The translations under genes were made by a program, and so were the position numbers. This document shows, in pieces, positions 52,530 through 61,979 of a stretch of DNA of 64,000 nt (positions within the stretch are counted from its first letter, which is position 1; every line of letters starts with the position of its first letter). The notes beneath the pieces are model-generated. The model was not told where the DNA came from. It saw nothing but the letters and a program-made list of their open reading frames with translations, and did not search any database. The DNA is from Streptomyces sp. SAI-127 (GTDB lineage: Bacteria > Actinomycetota > Actinomycetes > Streptomycetales > Streptomycetaceae): assembly GCF_029894425.1 (NCBI RefSeq), contig NZ_JARXYJ010000001.1, positions 8,948,501 to 9,012,500 on the forward strand, in the 5' to 3' direction.

Positions 52530-53429
52530 TCAGTACACGGACAGCCCGTAGGCGGCCAGCACTTCCTGGATCGGCTGGTAGTAGGTGGTCCCTCCCGAGG
52601 CACAGTTCCCGGAGCCGCCGGAGAGGATGCCGAGGACCTTGTCGCCGGCGTGGAGCGGGCCGCCGCTGTCGCCCGGCTCGGCGCAGATGTTGGTCTGGAT
52701 CAAGCCCGTGACGACGGTTCCGTCCCCGTAGTTGACACTCGCGTTCAGCGCGGTGACCCTGCCGCAGTGGACGCCGGTGGTCGCTCCCCGGCGGCAGACG
52801 CTCTGGCCGACGTAGGCGGTCGCGGTCCCCGTGACGTCGACGGTTCCGATGGTGCCGGGGTGCGGTACCGCCGGGTTGGAGTACCGGACGACACCGAAGT
52901 CGTCGCCGGGGAAACTGGTGCCGGTCGTGGGGCCGACCATCGTGGTCATGGCGGAGCTGGTGTACCAGGTGGGCATGCCGTCGGTGCAATGACCGGCGGT
53001 GACGAAGTAGTACGTGGAGCCGCTGCGCACGTTGACCCCCGCCGAGCAGCGCCGGCCGGCCGTGTGGATGCCGTCGCCGCCCGACAGGAGGGTGCGCAGC
53101 CGACCGTCGAGCCGTTCGAGGGTCGCGGCGCCCGCGAATTGCCCGGTGGCCCGGCGGATTCTGGCCAGGTCCGCGTCGGCGACCGCGGAGTCGGCGAGTA
53201 CCCGCAGCTTCCCGGTGCGCTCGTCGACGGCCCAGGACGTCCCGGCGATTCCCAGGGACCCGACGGCCGAGGCCGCGCCGGACACCGCGGCGGAGGCCGG
53301 TGCCGCGTCGGTCTCGGGCGCCGCGGCCGCACTGGTGCCGGACGCCGCGAGAGCGGTCGCCACGAGCAGGCTCACCACCGAGGCGATCAGCCGTGGACGT
53401 CTGGTGCCGTTTCGGCGTGCTCTGATCAC
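52530..53429 (-). CDS. Streptogrisin-like S1 serine protease precursor
   Basis: 299 residues: signal peptide (1-37), a prodomain (38-120, with [20 protein letters not shown]), then a chymotrypsin-fold protease. Catalytic His147 in VTAGHC, Asp177 in FPGDDFG, Ser255 in EPGDSGGPL. Cysteine pairs fit streptogrisins. Exported protease with broad specificity; secretion needs the prodomain to be cleaved. GTG start at 53429 with GGGAGG 6 bases upstream. Confidence 0.96.
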   Translation of the reverse strand: MIRARRNGTRRPRLIASVVSLLVATALAASGTSAAAAPETDAAPASAAVSGAASAVGSLGIAGTSWAVDERTGKLRVLADSAVADADLARIRRATGQFAGAATLERLDGRLRTLLSGGDGIHTAGRRCSAGVNVRSGSTYYFVTAGHCTDGMPTWYTSSAMTTMVGPTTGTSFPGDDFGVVRYSNPAVPHPGTIGTVDVTGTATAYVGQSVCRRGATTGVHCGRVTALNASVNYGDGTVVTGLIQTNICAEPGDSGGPLHAGDKVLGILSGGSGNCASGGTTYYQPIQEVLAAYGLSVY

Positions 53430-53623
53430 TGAAGCCTCCCGAGGGCGCAGGGCCGCGGCCGACGCTTCAGTGTGTCCGGCCGCGCCCGGTACGGGTAGAC
53501 GGCCTTCGGCCGATGAACGGGCCGTCGGCTTGGGACAATTGTGGCTCTCGCTTTGCTCGGCATGCGTTGTTCGTCTTGGTGCCCGGACCTAACCTCACCT
53601 GCGGAACCGTGGGAAGGGCCGGA

Positions 53624-54904
53624 ATGCTGAATACCGTTCGGGAACAGGCGAAGGGGCTCACCAAGGACCAGCGCAACGCGTTCGTCGCCGCCTATCTGGG
53701 ATGGGCGATGGACGCGTTCGACTACTTCCTGGTGGTCCTGGTCTACAGCGAGATAGCCGACGACTTCCATGTCTCCCTCACCGACATGGCCTTCCTCACC
53801 ACCGCCACCCTCGTGATGCGTCCGGTCGGGGCCTTCGTCTTCGGCATGTGGGCGGACCGCCGTGGCCGCCGGCTCCCGCTCATGGTCGACGTGGTCTTCT
53901 ACTCGATCGTCGGATTCGCCTGCGCCTTCGCGCCCAACTACGCCGTGCTGCTGGTGCTGCGTCTGCTGTACGGCATCGGCATGGGCGGCGAGTGGGGCCT
54001 GGGCGCGGCTCTCGCGATGGAGAAGATCCCCGCCGAGCGGCGCGGCTTCTGGTCGGGCCTCCTGCAGAGCGGCTACTCGCTGGGATATCTGCTCGCCGCC
54101 GTGGCGTTCTTCGTCATCGAACCCGTCTTCGGCTGGCGCGGGTTGTTCGCCTTCAGCCTGGTGCCCGCCCTGGTCGCCCTGTGGGTGCGCAGCCGGGTGG
54201 AGGAGAGCGAGGTGTGGGAGAAGAGCGTCAAGCTCAACCGCACCCCCGCGTACCAGGTGTTCAGGGACCCGGCCGTGCTGAAGCGTTTCGTGTACCTCGT
54301 GGCGTTGATGACCGCCTTCAACTGGATGTCGCACGGCACTCAGGACATCTATCCGACCTTCGTCAAGAAGGGCCTGGGTCTGTCCCCGGACACCTCCATC
54401 GCCATCGCCGTCGTCTACAACATCGGCGCCATGATCGGAGGCGCGCTGCTCGGTGCCTTCTCCGAGAGGCTGGGGCGCCGTCGCACGATCATGATCGCGG
54501 CGGCCGGTGGTCTGGTCGTGGTGCCCTTCTTCGTGCTGTCGACGACCGTGGGCTGGCTGATGCTCTCCTCCTTCCTGATGCAGATGTGCGTCCAGGGAGC
54601 CTGGGGTGTCATCCCGGCGCACCTGACCGAGATGAGCCCGGACGCGATCCGCGGCTTCTACCCCGGTGTCACCTATCAGCTCGGGAACCTGATCGCCGCC
54701 CTCAACCTGCCCATCCAGGAAGCCCTCGCCGAACGGCACGGCTACCCGGCGGCGATGGCGTGGACCGTGGTACCGGCCCTGGCCGTGGTGATCGTGCTGA
54801 GCGCCGTCGGCAAGGAGGCCAAGGGCATCCGGTTCGGCAGCTCGGGCACGGCGGGCACCCGGGGCGGTCCGACCCCGAGCACCGCGGCGGCCGACAGCGC
54901 GTAG
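53624..54904 (+). CDS. MFS transporter, SHS (lactate/sialate:H+) family
   Basis: 426 residues, 12 membrane helices. WAMDAFDYFLVVLVYSEIAD, MRPVGAFVFGMWADRRGRR (MFS motif A) and YGIGMGGEWGLGAALAMEKI and FSERLGRRRTIMIAAAGG are close to lactate permeases of the Jen1/SHS group. It likely imports lactate or another carboxylate with protons. ATG 53624 has GGAAGGG upstream; the longer frame to 53513 is not needed. Confidence 0.93.
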   Translation: MLNTVREQAKGLTKDQRNAFVAAYLGWAMDAFDYFLVVLVYSEIADDFHVSLTDMAFLTTATLVMRPVGAFVFGMWADRRGRRLPLMVDVVFYSIVGFACAFAPNYAVLLVLRLLYGIGMGGEWGLGAALAMEKIPAERRGFWSGLLQSGYSLGYLLAAVAFFVIEPVFGWRGLFAFSLVPALVALWVRSRVEESEVWEKSVKLNRTPAYQVFRDPAVLKRFVYLVALMTAFNWMSHGTQDIYPTFVKKGLGLSPDTSIAIAVVYNIGAMIGGALLGAFSERLGRRRTIMIAAAGGLVVVPFFVLSTTVGWLMLSSFLMQMCVQGAWGVIPAHLTEMSPDAIRGFYPGVTYQLGNLIAALNLPIQEALAERHGYPAAMAWTVVPALAVVIVLSAVGKEAKGIRFGSSGTAGTRGGPTPSTAAADSA

Positions 54905-55015
54905 GCCCGCTTCCGGGTCCCGATCCGATCCGAGCCGGGCCGTGAGCCCCTACGATGGCAACTCGCAGTGTCTGTACGTGTGCACAGTCGCGTTCCACCG
55001 CAGGGAGAAGTGCCC

Positions 55016-55921
55016 ATGGGTGCCCATAGGTCCGCAGGAACACCGATCGACAGCGTGATCCTGGGCGGGCGGTCGGCCGGGCCCATGGTGCCGCGGCTGC
55101 TGCTGGGCGCGCGGCTGCGCAGGCTGCGGGAGGAGCGGGGGGTCTCCCGTGAGGATGCCGGGCATGCCATCCGCGGCTCACGGTCGAAGATCAGTCGTAT
55201 GGAGGCCGGCCGTCACGGCGTCAAGCTGCGGGACGTGGAGGATCTGCTCACTCTCTACGGCGTGGCGGGCGAGGCCGAACGCGCCACCCTGCTGGCCTTG
55301 GTCGAGGAGTCCAACACCCCTGCCTGGTGGCAGTACTTCAACGATGTGGTGCCGGCCTGGATGCAGAACTACCTCGCGGCCGAACAGGCGGCGAGTCTCG
55401 TCCGCTGCTTCGAGGTCCAGCGTGTTCCCGTCCTGCTGCAGACCCCCGACTACGCCCGTGCCGCCCTCCGGCTGGCCCACGCGGACGCGTCGCCGGAGGA
55501 GATCGAACGACGTGTCGCGTTACGGATGTCCCGGCAGCGGATCCTGCACAGGCAGCCGGCGACCAGGCTCTGGGCGGTGCTCGACGAGGCGGCGCTACGG
55601 CGGCCCGTGGGCGGCAGCTCCACGATGCGCGCCCAGCTCAGGCATCTCATCGACATCTGCCGGTTCCCGCAGGTCTCCGTCCAGATCCTGCCGTTCCTCT
55701 CCGGCGGCCACTCGGCCGAGGGCGGCCCGATCACCATCGTGCGGCTGCCCGGCAGCGAGTTGCCCGACGTCGTCTACCTCGAACAACTCGCCACCGGCCT
55801 CTATCCCGACCGTCCCGCCGAGATCGAGTGCTATTGGGACGCCATGAACCGCCTGGCGGTCGAGGCCGAGTCACCGGACGAGACGCCCACGATCCTGCAC
55901 CGCATCCTCCAGGAGACCTGA
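55016..55921 (+). CDS. XRE family regulator with DUF5753, TTA codon
   Basis: 301 residues. Helix-turn-helix (about 32-85): GARLRRLREERGVSREDAGH and IRGSRSKISRMEAGRHGVKL. DUF5753 follows: WWQYFNDVVPAWMQNYLAAE, FEVQRVPVLLQTPDYARAAL, VGGSSTMRAQLRHLIDICRF and VYLEQLATGLYPDRP. Such regulators usually sit beside a small DUF397 gene; none is present here, and a SAM methyltransferase follows instead. Codon 169 is TTA (55520-55522), so it should be bldA-dependent and expressed late. The ATG at 55016 has AGGGAG 9 bases upstream. Confidence 0.93.
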   Translation: MGAHRSAGTPIDSVILGGRSAGPMVPRLLLGARLRRLREERGVSREDAGHAIRGSRSKISRMEAGRHGVKLRDVEDLLTLYGVAGEAERATLLALVEESNTPAWWQYFNDVVPAWMQNYLAAEQAASLVRCFEVQRVPVLLQTPDYARAALRLAHADASPEEIERRVALRMSRQRILHRQPATRLWAVLDEAALRRPVGGSSTMRAQLRHLIDICRFPQVSVQILPFLSGGHSAEGGPITIVRLPGSELPDVVYLEQLATGLYPDRPAEIECYWDAMNRLAVEAESPDETPTILHRILQET

Positions 55922-55940
55922 CCTCACGCCGGGAGCGGTC

Positions 55941-56765
55941 TCAGCTCTTGCGCGCCACACCGCCGTACTGGTGCACCTCCGCGGGAAGGCCCAACGCCTC
56001 GGTGTCGGGGCGCCAGCGCGAGCACGACGCCACGCCCGGTTCGAGCAGTTCCAGTCCGTCGAAGTAGCGCGCGAGCTGCTCGGGGCTGCGGAGGATGTAG
56101 GGGATCGAACCGCCCTCGTTGTACTGCTGGATGGCCTGGACGTAGGCCTCGCTGGTGGCGGTGCTGTCGTACTGCACGAGGAAGCTGCCGGAGGGCAGCC
56201 CGGCCACCAGCTCCCGCACGATCGAGCACGCCTCGTCGTGGTCCTCGATGTGGCCGAGGATGCCCATCAGCATGAGGGCGACGGGCTTGTCGAAGTCCAG
56301 GGTCTTCCCGGCCTCCCGCAGGATCGTGGCGGGGTCGCGCAGGTCGGCGTCGACGTAGTTGGTGACCCCCTCCGAGGTGCTGGTCAGCAGCGCGCGGGCA
56401 TGGGCCAGCACCAGCGGGTCGTTGTCCACGTAGACGATCCGGGACTCCGGGGCCACCCGCTGGGCGATCTGGTGGGTGTTGTCGACGTTCGGCAGCCCGG
56501 TGCCTATGTCCAGGAACTGCCGGATGCCCTCCTCACCGGCCAGATGACGGACGGCGCGGGCGAGGAAGTACCGCGCCGCGCGGGCGCCGGTCTCGATGCC
56601 GGGGAAGATCTCGCGGAAGGCGTCACCGGCCACCCGGTCGACCTCGTAGTTGTCCTTGCCGCCCAGCCAGTAGTTCCAGATCCGGGCCGACTGCGGCACA
56701 GAGGTGTCGATCTTGGGCAAGGCCTCCTGTTCGGACTGCTCGGAGTTCTCTGCCTGATCAGCCAT
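55941..56765 (-). CDS. SAM-dependent methyltransferase, DUF574 (PF04672) type
   Basis: 274 residues. The family signature is SARIWNYWLGGKDNYEVDR near the N-terminus, then FLDIGTGLPNVDNTHQIAQ and IVYVDNDPLVLAHARALLT (SAM site) and DFDKPVALMLMGILGHIED. Streptomyces genomes carry many copies, often beside XRE/DUF5753 regulators as here (19 bp between the convergent stops). Acceptor unknown. The ATG at 56765 has AGGAG 6 bases upstream. Confidence 0.95.
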   Translation of the reverse strand: MADQAENSEQSEQEALPKIDTSVPQSARIWNYWLGGKDNYEVDRVAGDAFREIFPGIETGARAARYFLARAVRHLAGEEGIRQFLDIGTGLPNVDNTHQIAQRVAPESRIVYVDNDPLVLAHARALLTSTSEGVTNYVDADLRDPATILREAGKTLDFDKPVALMLMGILGHIEDHDEACSIVRELVAGLPSGSFLVQYDSTATSEAYVQAIQQYNEGGSIPYILRSPEQLARYFDGLELLEPGVASCSRWRPDTEALGLPAEVHQYGGVARKS

Positions 56766-56820
56766 GAACGCTCCTGCGTGTGCGCGACGGGGAAACCCGC
56801 CGAACGGTTCGAACACCGGT

Positions 56821-56834
56821 CGTGGACGTCCACG
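56821..56834. promoter_or_regulatory. 14-bp palindrome upstream of methyltransferase gene
   Basis: CGTGGACGTCCACG is a perfect palindrome 55 bp before the methyltransferase start, in its promoter region. Confidence 0.4.
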
Positions 56835-56870
56835 TTAATCCCCGCAGCTCACCTCATGTGAATCATCGGC

Positions 56871-56959
56871 CCCAACAGGCCTGGATCCGCCGCCTGTTGG
56901 GTCCCGGTCGCCCAGGTGAGCACGACTGCCCGGGACAGCTGCGAGGCTGTCCCGGGCAG
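56871..56959. terminator. Two tandem hairpins after the S8 protease gene
   Basis: CTGCCCGGGACAGC (56926-56939) and its complement (56946-56959), a perfect 14-bp stem with a 6-nt loop starting 13 bp after the protease stop. A second perfect 10-bp stem CCCAACAGGC/GCCTGTTGGG lies at 56871-56901. The first is a strong terminator for the protease gene. Confidence 0.85.
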
Positions 56960-56972
56960 GTGCGTACAGGGG

Positions 56973-59900
56973 TTACGGGGTGGTCAGGTAGGCCCTTTCG
57001 ATCGTCTGGGACAGGGTGTTGCCCGCCCGGTCCGTCAGTTCCGCGCGCAGGGAGACGGAGCCTGCCGTCGCCGGGTGCTTCAGCGACAGGTGCGTGCCGC
57101 CCACGGACTTGGCCGTCTGCCAGGTCTTCCCCTCGTCGTAGGACACCTGGAAGGCGAGCTTCGCCGGGCGCTGTCCCGCCGCCGCGCCCTCGACGGTGAA
57201 GGGCACCTCGAAGCGCTTGCCCGCCTTCGCCGTACTGGCCAGGGTCAGGTCGGGGCTGAAGCGGACCGTCGACAGCGGCAGTCCGGTGAACTCGTCCTCC
57301 GGGGTCTTCGCCGAGCGGAAGGTCCACTCCGCACGGACCCGGGTGCTGACCGGATACACGCCCGGGTCACGGGAGTTGTCCACGGTCAGCTTGTACGCGG
57401 TGTCCTCTGCCGGAACCGTGTACTCGGTGAGCCCGTCGGTCGGAGGGATGCCGTAGTCGTCGGCGATCTCCTTGCCGTTTCGCCTCCAGCCTGGTCGTCA
57501 CCTCTGTGGTGTTGCTGGTGCCCCAGTGTCCGGCGCCGTCGCCGAACAGCGGGACATACGCCCTGACGGTGTTCCCCGTGCGGGCGACGCCGGGGAAGCC
57601 CCTGGCCGGTCCGAGCTGTCCGGTGCCGGGCAGGGCCGGGCCGAAGACGCCGACGTTGAAGCGCTCCCGGTAGCTGTGACCGGCCTTCCAGGTCTGCGGC
57701 ATCCTCATCAGGAAGTTCTCGAACACCGACTCCTCGGCCTCGCCCGAGACCTGCCAGGTGCGCATGGACCACTTCACACCGTTGTCGAGGATGTACTCGG
57801 TGCTCCGGAACGGCAGGTCGCCCCGCATGTCGGTGAAGCCGAAGACCAGTTCGCCGTCGGGCAGGTGCGGGCTCACCTCGGCCTGGACGCGTCGGCCGTC
57901 GACCGCCTCGCCCACCTGGAGGTCGACCTTCGCCAACTGCTTCCGCCCGACCTTGGCGGTGAAGCCGTCCAGGCTGCCCTCCCGGAACCAGGCCGCGTGG
58001 TAGTTGACCCGGTCGCCGTCCGCGCCCCGGCCGCTCCAGCCGCCGGAGTACAGGGCGTTGAGACCGCCCACGGGCTCCCCGCCGCCCAGCCGCCCGAACC
58101 GCGAGCCCTTGAAGCTCGGCATCAGGTACTGGAGTGAACCATCACGCTTGCCCTCGCCGCGCCCGAAGCCGATCAGGACGGTGGCGTCCGTGCCCTCGGC
58201 CGTCGGGTCCGGCACGGTGATGTCCACCGGCTTCGCCTGCCGGGCGTCCACGGTGACGGTCTTGTCGCCGTCCAGCCGGAACCTCGGCTCCACCAGAATG
58301 CCGTGGGCGGGCGACGAGGTCTCCGGGTGGACGACCCCGCTGAGGATGTAGTCGCCCTTGGGCAGCCGTACCGTCAGCTCGCCGTCCTGCTCGTCGGCGT
58401 ACTCGGCGTAGAAGTCGCCGTCGAAATCGGCGACGGAGGTGGCGGCGTCCCCGGTCGGCCGGCCGTTCTCGTCGATGTGCTTGAGCGTCAGGCTGTACGA
58501 CTCCACCTCGCGCGCCGCACCAACGGCGGACCGCACCTGGACCTCGCCGTCGGCCGAAGTGGCCTGCACCGAACCGCCGAAGCTGCCGTCGGCGCTCCCC
58601 GCGCGGGTGTCCGCCGTGACCTCGGCGCTCGCGGTGCCGCCCGCCGGGACGGTGATCCGCTGCGGGGACACGCTGAACATGCCCTCGGCGGCGGGCTTGC
58701 CGTCCACCGCGAAGGCGTCGACGGACAGGTCGAGGGTGACCGGCTCGGTGCCGAGGTTGCGGTAGGTGAGCTGCCTGGTGGACGGCTTGTCGTCGGCGTG
58801 CGGCCACTGCTGCTCGCCGAAGTCGAGCGGCCCCTGCTCGGTGACGACGTTCTGTTCCAGCGCCCGGACCAGATCGGTACGGCCGGTGCCCTGCTGGAAG
58901 GAGCTGTACGTCCCCGGCTTCGCGGAGCCGGTGAGGACCGCCTTGAGACGCTCGCGGCTCCAGTCGGGATGCTGCTGGGCGAGGAGGGCGGCGGCGCCCG
59001 CGACATGCGGGGTCGCCATGGACGTACCGTCGAGGGTGGCGTAGCCGGGGACGCCGGAGGGGTACTCCTTCTCGATGAGGCTGCCGGCCGCCGCCGCTGC
59101 CGTGATCTCGGCACCGGGCGCGGTCAGGTCCGGTTTGACGCCGCTGTCCCCGACCCGCGGGCCGCGACTGGAGAAGTCGGCGAGCGCGTCGGACTTGTCG
59201 ACCGCGCCCACGGTGAGCGCGGCGTCCGCGCTGCCGGGCGAGCCGACCGTGCCCTCGCCGAACTCGCCCTCGTTCCCGGCCGCCACGACGAAGAGCGTGT
59301 CGGATTCGGCGGAGAGCCGGTTCACGGCCTCCTCCATCGGGTCGGTGCCCGGCAGGTCGGTGCCGCCGAGGCTGAGGTTGACGACGTCCGCCTTCTGGGC
59401 CACCGCCCACTCCATGCCGGCGATGATCCCGGAGTCCGAGCCGAAGCCGGTGTCGTCCAGGACCTTGCCGTTGAGGATCTTCGCGCCCGGCGCGACCCCC
59501 TTGTACTTGCCCCCGGACTTGGCGCCGGTGCCGGCCACGGTGGACGCCACGTGCGTACCGTGTCCGAACTTGTCGCCGGTACCGTCGGAGCCCGAGAAGT
59601 CCTTCTCCTCGACCACCTGGTCCGCGAGATCGGGGTGGGAGGTGTCGACTCCGGTGTCCAGGACGGCGACCTTCACCCCGGCGCCGTCGTACCCGGCGGC
59701 CCACGCGGTGGGTGCGCCGATCTGCGGGACGCTCTTGTCGAGCGAGGCCTTGCGCCGGCCGTCCAGCCAGACCTTCTCGACGGCCCCGGACTCCTCCGTG
59801 GTGACGGTGTCCCAGAAGTCGGCCGTCCGCTTCTTGACGGAACGCATCGACTTGCCGTTGACGACGGGCAGCGTTCGGCCCATCCGGGCCCCGGCCTCGG

Positions 59901-60327
59901 TGAACGGGCTCATCGAGGGCGCCTTCCGGCCCTTGAACGTGACGATCAGCGGTACGTCGGACCGGCTCGCGTCGTCGTAACCGTCCTTGAGCAGCTGGGT
60001 CACGTCGAACAGCCTCGCGTCCAACTTCCCCTGGGCGAGCAGCAGTTCGGCGTCGCCGGGAATCACCCGGGTGTGTCCGGCGACCTCCCGGATCGAGAAC
60101 GGCACGTTCTTTCGGCCCGGTGCCCGCTCCACTCCGGAGACCCGGCCCTCGTGGCCGACGAGGACCCGGTCGCCGGTGACCAGCGTGACCGTCCGTACCG
60201 CGGCGGCCGTACGACTGCCCCCGGTGTCGACGGCTCCCGCGCCGGCCGGGAGACCGGCCAGGACCAGCGTCACGGACGCGACTCCCGCGGCCATGGCCGC
60301 ATGTCTGCGGCGTACGCGTAACTCCAT
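56973..60327 (-). pseudogene. Secreted S8 subtilisin-like protease, frameshifted near the 3' end, TTA codon
   Basis: ATG 60327 (AGGAG 6 bases upstream) opens a 986-residue frame. Signal peptide (RRRHAAMAAGVASVTLVLAG), prodomain, then the subtilisin triad Asp224 (AVLDTGVD), His256 (GHGTHV), Ser436 (GTSMATPHVAG), followed by beta-rich domains. At 57478-57480 the frame breaks: an AAA where AAC GGC AAG GAG ATC would continue the protein in another frame (57477-56973). Removing one base restores a continuous 1117-residue protein. Either a real lesion or a homopolymer error. Codon 3 is TTA. The catalytic domain is before the break, so protease activity may persist. Confidence 0.85.
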
Positions 60328-60358
60328 TTGCACTCCTGACAGTTGGGGGATCAATGCG

Positions 60359-61195
60359 TCACGGGACGGAGGGGCCCGTGAGGAGACGGCCGTCGCTGTC
60401 GTACGGCCAGACATTGGGGACGCAGCCGAGCAGGCCCTTGATCTGCTGCATCATCGCGGGGGCCGGCTGTCCCTTGCCGGGGCAGGTCACATGGCCGTGG
60501 CCGAGGAAGTGGCCCACCTCGTGGTTGATGATCAGCGAGCGGTACCCGACGACGTCCTTCGGATAGAACTCGGTGGCCAGCACCCAGCGTCTGAGGTTGA
60601 CCATCACGTCGTGATCAACGCTGCAGTTGACCTTGCCACCGGTGTCGAGACCGCCCGCGGCACAGATCTTGTCGACGGTCGCCGGGGTGGCGAGGCGGAC
60701 CCGGAAGTCGGTGGGGCCACTGGACACCCGCTGGAACGCCGAGTGGCCGTCGGCCGTCCAGCCGCGCGGGTCGGCCAGGGTCCGCTCCACCTGCGCGGCG
60801 ACGTCCTCGGGGGAGATCGTGATGCCCTTCTCCACCTCGACCCGGTAGCGCAGGGGCGTGCCCTTGCCGACCCGCCCGCTCCCGCCGGGCGCGGTGACGA
60901 AGGTCCCCGGACCGCTCTGGGGGAGGGGAGTCGTGGAGGGGCTGGGAGGAGCGCCGGACTCCTCCGGTTCCGGTGACTCGGCGGGCCTTCGAGGCTCCGG
61001 ACTCGCCACGGGTGAGGGAGCCGCGGACGTGCGTCTCGCGTCGGACGGCAGCCACGCCACCACCGCGCCACCGACGGCCGCGAAGGCCACCAACGCGGCC
61101 AGGCCGCCCATCAGTTGGCTCTTCACACTCCGCTCGGAGTGCTTCCGGCGACGGCGGCCGGCGGGGTTTCGTTTGTGCGCTGTCACGGTGATCAC
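60359..61195 (-). CDS. DUF3152 family membrane-anchored metalloprotease-like protein
   Basis: 278 residues: basic N-terminus, one membrane helix (GGLAALVAFAAVGGAVVAWL), Pro/Ser-rich linker, then DUF3152 (about 110-270). It has the extended zinc motif HEVGHFLGHGH (H225, H229, H235) and an AMMQQ turn 18 residues later, the metzincin pattern of HExxHxxGxxH plus Met-turn. Its active site is presumably extracytoplasmic. It starts at GTG 61195 (GTG 61186 also possible) without a clear ribosome site. The S8 protease follows 31 bp later on the same strand. Confidence 0.87.
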   Translation of the reverse strand: MITVTAHKRNPAGRRRRKHSERSVKSQLMGGLAALVAFAAVGGAVVAWLPSDARRTSAAPSPVASPEPRRPAESPEPEESGAPPSPSTTPLPQSGPGTFVTAPGGSGRVGKGTPLRYRVEVEKGITISPEDVAAQVERTLADPRGWTADGHSAFQRVSSGPTDFRVRLATPATVDKICAAGGLDTGGKVNCSVDHDVMVNLRRWVLATEFYPKDVVGYRSLIINHEVGHFLGHGHVTCPGKGQPAPAMMQQIKGLLGCVPNVWPYDSDGRLLTGPSVP

Positions 61196-61216
61196 GATGT
61201 GATCGCCATGTGATCG
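61188..61216. promoter_or_regulatory. Palindrome and 11-bp direct repeats at the DUF3152/response-regulator divergence
   Basis: GTGATCAC (61188-61195) covers the DUF3152 start codon. ATGTGATCG occurs at 61197-61205 and 61208-61216, an 11-bp period as for tandem binding of an OmpR-type regulator. The divergent response regulator is the obvious candidate. Confidence 0.5.
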
Positions 61217-61283
61217 GACCTGGCCCGGAAGGTAACGAACCGATAACCCTCCTCCGGGTCATGGTCGTGTGGATACTGTGCGC

Positions 61284-61979
61284 ATGTCACGTGTACTGCT
61301 GATCGAAGACGACCCCGCCGTGCGGGAGGGCGTGGCCCTGGCCCTGCGCCGCCAGAACCATGACGTCGCCGCCACCGCGACCGGCGAGGAGGGGATGGAC
61401 CGGCTGCGGGCCTTCCGGCCGGACATCGTCGTCCTCGATCTGATGCTGCCCGGCATGACCGGCCTGGACGTGTGCCGGGGCATACGTGCCGTCGACCAGA
61501 CCCTGCCGATCATCATGGCGACCGCACGGGGAGACGAAGTGGACATCGTCGTCGGCCTGGAGGCGGGCGCCGACGACTACGTCGTCAAACCCGTCCTTGC
61601 CCGTGTGCTCGACGCGCGCATACGTGCGGTCCTGCGCCGGGCGGCCGGAAGCGCACCCCGCGCCGAGGGCCTGCCGAAGATCGACACCTACGGCGACCTG
61701 GCCGTCGACCGGGCCGGCCTGACCGTCGCGCTGAACGGCGAGCCGATCGCCCTCGCCCCTTCCGAGCTACGGCTCCTGCTCACCCTTTCCGCCTCGCCGG
61801 GCCAGGTGTTCAGCCGTCAGCAACTCCTCGAAGCCGTCTGGGAGCACGACTACCACGGCGACGCCCGCCTGGTGGACGCCTGCGTCAAACGACTGCGCAC
61901 CAAGATGTCCGAGCCGCCCCGCGCACCCCGCTACATCCACACCGTGCGCGGTTTCGGCTACCGCTTCGCGGCGCCGTGA
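61284..61979 (+). CDS. OmpR/PhoB-type response regulator
   Basis: 231 residues from ATG 61284 (a GTG at 61269 is also in frame). Receiver domain SRVLLIEDDPAVREGVALAL, phospho-acceptor Asp in PDIVVLDLMLPGM, switch residues IIMATARG and Lys in DDYVVKPVLARVLDARIRAV, then a winged helix with LAPSELRLLLTLSASPGQVF and DACVKRLRTKMSEP. Its GTG-linked sensor gene overlaps by GTGA. TACTGT lies 4 bases before the ATG, consistent with a leaderless mRNA. Confidence 0.96.
   Translation: MSRVLLIEDDPAVREGVALALRRQNHDVAATATGEEGMDRLRAFRPDIVVLDLMLPGMTGLDVCRGIRAVDQTLPIIMATARGDEVDIVVGLEAGADDYVVKPVLARVLDARIRAVLRRAAGSAPRAEGLPKIDTYGDLAVDRAGLTVALNGEPIALAPSELRLLLTLSASPGQVFSRQQLLEAVWEHDYHGDARLVDACVKRLRTKMSEPPRAPRYIHTVRGFGYRFAAP

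Noticed and set aside
58303..60321. 672-codon plus-strand frame opposite the S8 protease
   Set aside because: Val/Gly/Arg-rich shadow with no motif; the protease triad is on the minus strand.
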